Below are positions 1 through 6,476 of a DNA stretch of 10,742 bases, piece after piece. The translations under genes and the position numbers were made by a program. Under the pieces are notes generated by a model. It was not told the origin of the DNA. It saw only the letters and a list, made by a program, of their open reading frames with translations, and did no database searches. Within the stretch, counting starts at the first letter, position 1. The number at the start of each line of letters is the position of its first letter. The stretch is from CAYSBE01 sp044337585. Its GTDB lineage: Bacteria; Bacteroidota; Bacteroidia; UKL13-3. The stretch spans positions 1 through 10,742 of the forward strand of contig JBIINH010000071.1 in assembly GCA_044337585.1 (NCBI GenBank), read 5' to 3'.

Positions 1-2
1 GA

Positions 3-40
3 ATCTGCAAACTAAATTGATGAGTCAGTTTAGATATATA
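3..40. repeat. Motif pair, left copy (matches 10648-10690)
   Basis: ATCTGCAAA at 3-11 and TTTAGATATATA at 29-40, separated by 17 bases, recur in the same order and orientation at the right edge with a 22-base separation. Read on the minus strand, the copy becomes an AT-rich box followed by TTTGCAGAT, which resembles the downstream part of a Bacteroidota promoter pointing out of the window. Confidence 0.35.
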
Positions 41-74
41 CTAATCGGTTAACACTTAATTTAAATCATTATAC

Positions 75-120
75 AATGACATTGAATATCTCAATGGTGG
101 GTATTTAGTGTCATTTTTTT
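75..120 (+). terminator. Terminator-like hairpin with T-run, upstream of gcvP
   Basis: AATGACA at 75-81 is complementary to TGTCATT at 109-115, giving a 7-bp outer stem. An inner TTGA/TCAA pair (82-85 with 91-94) encloses a 5-base loop, leaving a bulge of about 14 bases on the 3' side. The outer stem runs straight into T114-T120. This could be an intrinsic terminator for a plus-strand transcript entering from the left, or the 3' end of a small RNA. The stem is GC-poor and the bulge is large, so support is only moderate. Confidence 0.35.
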
Positions 121-268
121 CAGTTTTACAAAAATAAAGCAGCTTAAAACATATCTACAGTTCTCATTATATTTGGGCTGCTAATGAAACAATTGCAAAA
201 TGATTTACCCCAAAATTAATGATGTTATGGCCTGATAATCTGCATGGTTTTTCAAAAAAAATATCATC

Positions 269-298
269 TTTTTTTAGACAAATAAAACTTTAATTTCG
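269..298 (+). promoter_or_regulatory. Candidate gcvP promoter
   Basis: TAATTTCG at 291-298 matches the Bacteroidota -7 element TAnnTTTG with one mismatch, and a T-tract at 269-275 lies about 18 bases upstream, where the -33 element would be. Initiation would fall near 303-305 and leave a leader of about 30 bases before the gcvP ATG. The assignment rests on consensus matching alone. Confidence 0.35.
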
Positions 299-336
299 CC
301 CAAGCATTTATACATCTAATAACTGTTAGAAATTTT

Positions 337-3207
337 ATGAATATTTCATCAAACCACCGTGACGAATTTATTAAACGCCACATTTCACCAATGGCAAACG
401 ACACCCAGTCAATGCTTAGTACAATTGGTGTAAAGAGTATTGACCAATTAATTGACGAAACAATTCCGTCACATATTCGATTAAAAGAACGAATGAGGTT
501 GCCTGAACCACAAACCGAAGCTGAACTATTAAACATGCTCAGTGAGATTTCAAGTAAAAATAAGATATACAAAAACTTTATTGGATCTGGATATTACGGC
601 ACCCACACACCAAATGTGATATTACGAAATATTTTCGAGAACCCAGGTTGGTATACTGCTTACACTCCTTATCAAGCAGAAATAGCGCAAGGACGCCTTG
701 AAGCATTGCTCAATTATCAAACCATGATTATTGACCTCACCGGAATGGAAATAGCCAATGCAAGTTTGTTGGATGAAGCAACTGCTGCTGCCGAAGCTAT
801 GCATATGTTTCATGCTGAAAGCAAAAATGAAACAGCTACCAAATTTTTTGTTTCAGAGCTTTGCTTCCCACAAACAATTGACGTGTTAAAAACCCGTACC
901 GAACCAATAGGCGTAGAACTGGTAATAGGCGACCACAATTCTGTAGAGTTAGACGAAACTTATTTCGGGGCCCTGTTGCAATACCCGGCTGGCAATGGCG
1001 AAATTATTGACTACTCCCATTTCATGGCAAAAGCCATCGAGAAAAAAGTAATGGTTGCCGTGGCAGCCGATTTGTTGAGTTTAACGCTGTTAACGCCTCC
1101 GGGCGAGTGGGGTGCGGATGCCGTATTGGGCTGTGCTCAGCGTTTTGGTGTTCCAATGGGATACGGAGGTCCACATGCAGGATATTTTGCTACAAAAGAT
1201 GCATACAAAAGACAAATGCCGGGTCGCTTGATTGGTGTTTCAATAGATGCACAAGGCAACAGTGCATTGCGTATGGCATTGCAAACCCGCGAGCAACACA
1301 TCAAAAGAGAAAAAGCAACCTCAAATATATGTACTGCACAAGTTTTATTGTCTATTATGGCTAGTATGTATGGCGTGTATCACGGACCAAAAGGGTTGAA
1401 AGGTATTGCTTCGCGCATTCACGGACTTGCTAATGAATTGAGCGATGCATTACATGCAAATGGATTGAAACAAAAAAACAAACATTATTTCGACACATTA
1501 TTGGTTGAAGTACCATCAGCGGATAAAGCTTTGGCGGATTGCGTAAAAGCAGAAATCAATATTCGCAAGGTAGATGACAAGCACATTGGTATTTCACTTG
1601 ATGAAACGCACACCATCAATGACGTAAATGCATTGGTTGCGGCACTTACAGAAAAATCATCAACTTTAAAAAACCCAGATACGACTACGTTGAATGTACC
1701 ATCAGTTTGTGTCCGTAGAAGTGATTTTATGACGCATCCTATTTTCAACTCACACCACAGTGAGCATGAAATGTTGCGTTATATCAAGTATTTAGAATCA
1801 AAAGATTTATCGCTTTGCCACTCGATGATTGCATTGGGTTCGTGCACCATGAAACTTAATGCTACTGCCGAAATGATTCCGGTAACCATGCCAGGATTTG
1901 GCCAACTTCATCCATTTATCCCTCGCAACCAAGCTACTGGCTACACCCAAATATTTGAAGAACTTTCAGATTACCTCAAACAAGTAACAGGATTTCCGGG
2001 TATGAGTTTACAACCAAATTCAGGAGCATCGGGAGAATATGCAGGTTTGATGGTGATTCGCGAATACTTAAAATCAATTGGCCAAGGCCATCGCAATATT
2101 GCACTTATTCCATCATCGGCACACGGAACCAACCCGGCTAGTGCAACAATGGCTGGTATGAAAGTGGTTGTAACCAAAACACTTGACAATGGCTATGTAG
2201 ATATTGATGACTTGCGCGAAAAAGCCGAATTACATAAAGACAACCTTGCTTGTTTGATGGTGACCTACCCTTCTACATATGGTGTATTTGAAGAACGCAT
2301 TATTGAAATTTGCGACATGATTCACAAGTATGGTGGGCAGGTATATATGGATGGGGCCAATATGAATGCACAGGTTGGATTGACTAGTCCGGCAAATATT
2401 GGTGCAGATGTGTGTCACTTGAATTTACATAAAACATTTTGCATACCTCACGGTGGCGGTGGCCCCGGCATGGGACCAATTGGTGTTGCAAATCATTTGA
2501 TTCCTTTCTTACCAGGTCATCCGGTGGTCGATATGAACGCAGGTAGCCACGCAATGACTGCAGTAAGTGCAGCACCTTGGGGTAGCGCTTCCATCCTACT
2601 CATCTCATATGCATATATTCGCTTGATGGGAACGGAAGGATTGGAACAAGCAACCAAATACGCAATTCTAAACGCCAACTACATCAAAGCTCGTTTGGAA
2701 AAACACTACCAAATTCTTTATACAGGAAGCAATGGCCGTTGCGCACACGAAATGATTTTGGACACGCGTGTATTTAAAAACGCAAGCGGAGTAGAAGCTG
2801 AAGACATCGCAAAACGCTTGATGGATTATGGCTTCCATGCCCCTACCATGAGTTTCCCTGTAGCAGGAACCATCATGGTAGAACCAACAGAAAGTGAAGC
2901 CAAAGCAGAATTAGACCGCTTTTGTGATGCCATGATTGCCATCAAGGAAGAAGTGGAAGCCATTATTACCGGTGCAGCTGATAAAGCAGATAATGTATTG
3001 AAAAACGCACCACACACCGCACATGTAATTACGGCTGATGAATGGAACCACAAATACACCCGTCAGCAAGCAGCTTATCCTTTACCTTATGTAAAAAATG
3101 CCAAATTTTGGCCAACTGTTGGCCGTGTAAATAACACTTATGGTGACAGAAACCTGGTATGCTCTTGCTTACCTATTGAGGCATACGAAACACAAGGAAG
3201 TAACTAG
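337..3207 (+). CDS. gcvP: Glycine dehydrogenase (decarboxylating), P-protein of the glycine cleavage system
   Basis: This is the cytoplasmic PLP enzyme that decarboxylates glycine and transfers the aminomethyl group to the lipoyl arm of GcvH, the first step of the glycine cleavage system. The 956-residue length fits the single-chain form, in which the two homologous PLP-enzyme halves (P1 and P2) are fused; other bacteria encode them as gcvPA and gcvPB. The N-terminal half begins with the family-typical FIKRHISP (about residues 11-18) and carries the GTHTPNVILRN and NPGWYTAYTPYQ region (about 88-115). The C-terminal half has the PLP-binding lysine in LNLHKTF (K699), followed by the glycine-rich HGGGGPGMGP loop. 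The ATG at 337 has no Shine-Dalgarno sequence, as is usual in this phylum, and nothing in the reading frame is broken. No gcvT, gcvH or lpd lies nearby, so the partners must be encoded elsewhere. A strong terminator follows, so the gene is probably monocistronic. Confidence 0.97.
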   Translation: MNISSNHRDEFIKRHISPMANDTQSMLSTIGVKSIDQLIDETIPSHIRLKERMRLPEPQTEAELLNMLSEISSKNKIYKNFIGSGYYGTHTPNVILRNIFENPGWYTAYTPYQAEIAQGRLEALLNYQTMIIDLTGMEIANASLLDEATAAAEAMHMFHAESKNETATKFFVSELCFPQTIDVLKTRTEPIGVELVIGDHNSVELDETYFGALLQYPAGNGEIIDYSHFMAKAIEKKVMVAVAADLLSLTLLTPPGEWGADAVLGCAQRFGVPMGYGGPHAGYFATKDAYKRQMPGRLIGVSIDAQGNSALRMALQTREQHIKREKATSNICTAQVLLSIMASMYGVYHGPKGLKGIASRIHGLANELSDALHANGLKQKNKHYFDTLLVEVPSADKALADCVKAEINIRKVDDKHIGISLDETHTINDVNALVAALTEKSSTLKNPDTTTLNVPSVCVRRSDFMTHPIFNSHHSEHEMLRYIKYLESKDLSLCHSMIALGSCTMKLNATAEMIPVTMPGFGQLHPFIPRNQATGYTQIFEELSDYLKQVTGFPGMSLQPNSGASGEYAGLMVIREYLKSIGQGHRNIALIPSSAHGTNPASATMAGMKVVVTKTLDNGYVDIDDLREKAELHKDNLACLMVTYPSTYGVFEERIIEICDMIHKYGGQVYMDGANMNAQVGLTSPANIGADVCHLNLHKTFCIPHGGGGPGMGPIGVANHLIPFLPGHPVVDMNAGSHAMTAVSAAPWGSASILLISYAYIRLMGTEGLEQATKYAILNANYIKARLEKHYQILYTGSNGRCAHEMILDTRVFKNASGVEAEDIAKRLMDYGFHAPTMSFPVAGTIMVEPTESEAKAELDRFCDAMIAIKEEVEAIITGAADKADNVLKNAPHTAHVITADEWNHKYTRQQAAYPLPYVKNAKFWPTVGRVNNTYGDRNLVCSCLPIEAYETQGSN

Positions 3208-3230
3208 TTAAGTTTTTATTATAATTTTAG

Positions 3231-3261
3231 AAGCGAACTCCAAAAGGGTTCGCTTTTTTTT
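3231..3261 (+). terminator. Intrinsic terminator of gcvP
   Basis: AAGCGAAC (3231-3238) pairs perfectly with GTTCGCTT (3248-3255). A T-G wobble and a C-G pair extend the stem to 10 bp around the loop CAAAA, and eight T residues (3254-3261) follow. It lies 23 bases after the gcvP stop. Read from the other strand, the hairpin has only a weak T-tract, so it is a doubtful terminator for the GSCFA gene. Confidence 0.88.
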
Positions 3262-3368
3262 GTGCTTACAGCGGATAAAAAGTGATACTGAATTTGCAAA
3301 AATATGCCGGCTTTTTATGGCGCTTTCTCAATTTGGAACGCAGTACGTTACGAATTTTTAATAAAAGC

Positions 3369-4307
3369 CTAAAGTCTATTTGTGAGAAAAGGATATTTAG
3401 CCTGCAACGTAAACTTTGAAGCTTCGAGTTTTTGTTTAAAAATAAGCGCATCATCCGTACCTTCATGATGTATGGTATGGTTTAGCATAGTTGCATACTG
3501 CCTTATTTCTTTAATTATAGATTTAGTTTGCTCACTCAAACAATTTGCTTCAAATTTTTCGTAAACATAAGATATAGCAAGTTCATTGGGGTGCACTAAG
3601 TCTTGTTTAAAAAAACGGTAATCACGCAACTCATCTGTTACAATTTCATATGCTGGAAAATAATGAATGGAAGCAAAAAGTTTTTGCAACTCATGCAAAG
3701 CAATCATCAACACACTTTTGCTCAAATTATTTTCATGCAATCCATCGCGCATATATCTCACAGGACTAATAGTAAAAACTACCTGTTTACCTTCATTAAG
3801 TAATTTACTAAGAATTGGAGTGTAGGCCTGCACAATTTCAGCAACCGTGAGCAAACGCTTGGTAAATAAAGATGAAGGTAATTTGTGGCAATTCCCAACC
3901 ACTTGTCCTGTTTCATTCCATTGATATACCCAAGCCGACCCCCAAGTAAACATAATTATATTACTTCGCTGAAATGCTTTAATGCCAATATATGATGCAT
4001 CAGTTAATTGATTTTGTAGTAATGCAGTTGATGACGCTGCAAACGAGCCATGATGGAGCAAGGATACTACGCGCCCATTGTATTCATATATCAATTTTTC
4101 ATCTTGATTTTGAGCATACACTTGCAAAACATTGGCGATGCTCAACGGATTAAAAAGTATACCATGCGGATTGATGGTGATATCAAATAGATCGTTGCGT
4201 AGCTTAAGACCTACTTCTTCGGCAAAACAAGAACCCAAAGCAAGCATTGCATCTTGTATGGAAATTTGTAAGGAACTACCAAACTGAAAATCGAGTTTAA
4301 AACGCAT
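3369..4307 (-). CDS. GSCFA-family protein, probable SGNH-like hydrolase
   Basis: The 312-residue product carries the family signature LGSCFAEEVG (G25-S26-C27-F28-A29). Other typical blocks are INPHGILFNP (about 45-54), FTWGSAWVY (about 120-128), FTISPVRYMRDG (about 178-189) and, near the C-terminus, YRFFKQDLVHPNE (about 230-242). GSCFA proteins are widespread in Bacteroidota and functionally uncharacterised. The block order resembles SGNH/GDSL hydrolases: S26 would be the nucleophile and D236-x-x-H239 the catalytic pair. That is my inference from the motifs. No signal peptide or membrane segment is visible, so a cytoplasmic location is likely. The frame can be extended to a GTG at 4334, but the ATG at 4307 gives the family-typical short beta strand before GSCFA and is preferred. 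The gene stands alone, divergent from phoH, and has no clear terminator. Confidence 0.88.
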   Translation of the reverse strand: MRFKLDFQFGSSLQISIQDAMLALGSCFAEEVGLKLRNDLFDITINPHGILFNPLSIANVLQVYAQNQDEKLIYEYNGRVVSLLHHGSFAASSTALLQNQLTDASYIGIKAFQRSNIIMFTWGSAWVYQWNETGQVVGNCHKLPSSLFTKRLLTVAEIVQAYTPILSKLLNEGKQVVFTISPVRYMRDGLHENNLSKSVLMIALHELQKLFASIHYFPAYEIVTDELRDYRFFKQDLVHPNELAISYVYEKFEANCLSEQTKSIIKEIRQYATMLNHTIHHEGTDDALIFKQKLEASKFTLQAKYPFLTNRL

Positions 4308-4366
4308 GAAACAAAGTAAATAAAACTCTAGCACAATTCTGCCAAAGTGCTATAAATACTGACTTA

Positions 4367-4393
4367 CAAAAGTAAATCACAGGGTGTTTACAA
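4367..4393 (-). promoter_or_regulatory. Candidate promoter for the GSCFA gene
   Basis: Read on the minus strand, TACTTTTG (plus-strand 4367-4374) is an exact match to the Bacteroidota -7 element TAnnTTTG. A TTG (complement of 4391-4393) lies 16 bases upstream, a little closer than the usual 19-21 bases. Transcription would start near 4360 and leave a leader of about 50 bases. The site lies in the 165-bp region shared with the divergent phoH gene, for which I found no comparably good promoter. Confidence 0.35.
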
Positions 4394-4472
4394 CTTTTAT
4401 CAATAAGTTAATCTGTGACTATCTTAATTGTGTTTATATAAATAACGCTACTTACCTACAAACTCAGATAAA

Positions 4473-5804
4473 ATGGCAAAGAAGATTGAAAGAAAAATAT
4501 TCGTACTTGATACAAGTGTTATCCTATACGACCACAATGCAATTAAAAATTTTCAAGAACATGATGTCGCTATTCCAATTACAGTTTTGGAAGAATTGGA
4601 TAATTTTAAAAAAGGAAATGATACCATCAATTTTGAAGCAAGAGAATTTATTCGATTTCTAGATAAACTATCGGGAGAATACACGTTAAACGATTGGATA
4701 CCCATCAATGGAAGAGGAAGAGGTAAATTCAAGGTAATCATGATTGAGAAAGCATCAGTTGATGCGGAAAGGGTTTTTGGTGAACGAAAAGCAGACCACC
4801 GCATCTTAAATGCTGCATTGGCCATGCGCGAAGAAAACCCTGGACGCAAAGTTATTTTGGTAACCAAGGATGTGAACTTGAGACTTAAAGCAAAATCACT
4901 ACAGCTGCTTGCTGAAGATTACGAAACGGGAAAAATTAAAAACCTTGACACCTTACATACAGGAAAGACAATAATTGAAAATGTAAAGCAAACCATAATT
5001 GACCGCTTGTATGCAACAGGACATATATCTTATGATTTGTTGTTTAATGAAAAGCCTTTTGCAAACCATTATTACCTGCTTAAAAGCAGCAAAGCATCAG
5101 TATTGTGTTATTTCAATCCGCTAAACGAAAGCATAGAACGCATTGACAAAAAAAGTGCGCATGGTATAAAGCCTCGCAATGCAGAGCAATCATTTGCTAT
5201 GCATGCAGTATTGAATCCTAATGTACAACTGGTAACCATTCAAGGTATTGCAGGTACCGGAAAAACATTGCTTGCATTGGCTGCTGCATTGGAACAAAGG
5301 CAAAATTTCAGACAAATTTACCTTGCACGCCCAATTATTCCTCTAAGCAATAAAGATATTGGATTCCTACCAGGCGATATCAAATCAAAAATTAATCCAT
5401 ATATGGAACCACTTTGGGACAACTTGAAGTTGATTCAAAACCAATGGAAAGAAACAGATAAGGAATACCAAAAGATTACTGATATGGTGAATCAGGAAAA
5501 ATTAATGGTTTCACCGTTGGCCTATATCCGTGGAAGAAGTTTATCAAATATTATATTTATTATTGATGAAGCACAAAACCTTACACCACTAGAGGTAAAA
5601 ACCATCATTACACGTGCAGGTGAAGGAACAAAAATCATCTTCACAGGTGATATTTTCCAGATTGATACTCCTTATCTTGATTCACAATCTAACGGACTTT
5701 CTTACCTTATTGATAGGGTGCGTGACAATCCATTATACGCACATATTACACTTGAAAAAGGCGAACGAAGTGAACTTGCCAATCTTGCTAATCATTTGCT
5801 TTAA
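4473..5804 (+). CDS. PhoH-family protein with N-terminal PIN domain (PIN-PhoH ATPase)
   Basis: This 443-residue protein joins a PIN-type ribonuclease domain (about 7-150) to a PhoH P-loop ATPase domain (about 225-443). PIN acidic residues are visible at D13 (VLDTSV), E40/E41 (VLEELDNF), D108 (KADHRILNAA) and D133 (TKDVNLR), so the metal site looks intact. The ATPase has Walker A GIAGTGKT at 258-265, Walker B IIFIIDEAQN at 360-369 and the TGD sensor at 391-393. This architecture corresponds to the PhoH2/YlaK type, for which ATP-dependent RNA unwinding coupled to RNA cleavage has been reported in mycobacteria. Its physiological role in Bacteroidota is unknown, and the name PhoH does not imply phosphate regulation. 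The ATG at 4473 starts directly before the first PIN strand. The ion-channel gene begins three bases after the stop, so the two are probably co-transcribed and perhaps translationally coupled. Confidence 0.94.
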   Translation: MAKKIERKIFVLDTSVILYDHNAIKNFQEHDVAIPITVLEELDNFKKGNDTINFEAREFIRFLDKLSGEYTLNDWIPINGRGRGKFKVIMIEKASVDAERVFGERKADHRILNAALAMREENPGRKVILVTKDVNLRLKAKSLQLLAEDYETGKIKNLDTLHTGKTIIENVKQTIIDRLYATGHISYDLLFNEKPFANHYYLLKSSKASVLCYFNPLNESIERIDKKSAHGIKPRNAEQSFAMHAVLNPNVQLVTIQGIAGTGKTLLALAAALEQRQNFRQIYLARPIIPLSNKDIGFLPGDIKSKINPYMEPLWDNLKLIQNQWKETDKEYQKITDMVNQEKLMVSPLAYIRGRSLSNIIFIIDEAQNLTPLEVKTIITRAGEGTKIIFTGDIFQIDTPYLDSQSNGLSYLIDRVRDNPLYAHITLEKGERSELANLANHLL

Positions 5805-5807
5805 AGC

Positions 5808-6476
5808 ATGCCTACTGATAGAGATAAGAAAATTGGGCACTTTAGGATAACAACATTATTACAGTTGATTATCAGCATGATTATTCTATTTGTTATCCCT
5901 GTATTTCCTGATCACATTGAAAAGTCAAGCTACCGAATAGGTATTATATCATTGATTTTAGTTAGTGCTTATTTGATAGAAAGTAAAAATAACAGATACT
6001 TTATTGTTGCTTTATTTTTGCTAATCACACGTAGCATAAGCTTGTTTTTTGATTTTGATTATTTAATCATTTTTCAAGATATACTCACTGTTATTTTCTT
6101 TGCCTGGATTTCAGTTAAACTTGTTTTACAGATGATGATAAAAGGTTCTGGCGTAGAAGTTTTGCTTGAAGCTATTTCAGGTTATTTATTACTTTGTATT
6201 GCCCTCACTTTTATTATGAGTGCTATTCAGTTTTTTGATCCAAATGCATTTTTTCTTGCGGGAAATCCATTGACCTCCTCACTATATTTGGCTTCTTTAA
6301 ATTCATATTATGTAGTTATTACATATACCACTGTTGGATATGGCGATATTATTCCGATGACAGATTTAGCAAGGGTATTTAGTAAATTAACAGCCTTAAC
6401 TGGTCAAATTTATATTTCGATTGTCATAGCCATATTAATTGGCAAATACTCTCAGTCAATCAATAAAACTATTTAA
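5808..6476 (+). CDS. Potassium-channel-like membrane protein (Ion_trans_2-type pore)
   Basis: This 222-residue inner-membrane protein ends in a canonical channel pore module. A transmembrane helix (about 121-142) leads to a pore loop with the K+ selectivity filter TTVGYGD (174-180), then a final helix (about 195-213). Four further hydrophobic segments precede it (about 14-33, 42-58, 63-80 and 86-110), giving a six-helix topology. No arginine-rich S4 segment is present, so it does not look voltage-gated. The protein ends a few residues after the last helix, with no RCK/TrkA-N or cyclic-nucleotide domain, so gating cannot be predicted. The filter strongly suggests K+ selectivity, but transport is inferred. 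The ATG is three bases after the phoH stop. The 3' end overlaps the convergent BatA-like gene by 8 bp, leaving no room for a dedicated terminator. Confidence 0.9.
   Translation: MPTDRDKKIGHFRITTLLQLIISMIILFVIPVFPDHIEKSSYRIGIISLILVSAYLIESKNNRYFIVALFLLITRSISLFFDFDYLIIFQDILTVIFFAWISVKLVLQMMIKGSGVEVLLEAISGYLLLCIALTFIMSAIQFFDPNAFFLAGNPLTSSLYLASLNSYYVVITYTTVGYGDIIPMTDLARVFSKLTALTGQIYISIVIAILIGKYSQSINKTI

Larger units (their letters stand above)
1..336. other. Non-coding region upstream of gcvP
   Basis: No credible coding region is visible here; the only open frames are a few codons long or run antisense into gcvP. The stretch is very AT-rich. It contains a motif pair at 3-40 that recurs at the right edge of the window, a terminator-like hairpin at 75-120, an isolated exact TAnnTTTG element (TATATTTG) at 168-175 without a clear -33 partner, and a better placed candidate gcvP promoter at 269-298. 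I see no glycine-riboswitch-like architecture, although I cannot fold the sequence here. Whatever gene lies to the left must end or start outside the window. Confidence 0.6.

Noticed and set aside
168..175. Exact TAnnTTTG element as an upstream gcvP promoter
   Set aside because: No -33 partner at the expected distance, and the leader would be about 155 bases; the element at 291-298 is better placed.
264..572. 102-codon open frame antisense to the gcvP start
   Set aside because: It lies largely opposite conserved gcvP codons, has no recognisable motif, and its sequence follows from the gcvP codons on the other strand.
3300..3345. Possible terminator for the minus-strand GSCFA gene (GCC/GGC and AACG/CGTT pairings)
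   Set aside because: Stems are 3-4 bp with poor geometry and no consistent T-run on the minus strand.
4392..4409. Imperfect inverted repeat AACTT-N8-AAGTT between the divergent GSCFA and phoH genes
   Set aside because: Only 5-bp arms match and the sequence is AT-rich; it is too weak to call an operator without comparative data.
4384..4662. 92-codon plus-strand frame overlapping the phoH start
   Set aside because: Its second half is the out-of-frame reading of the PIN domain, and the first half is low-complexity intergenic sequence.
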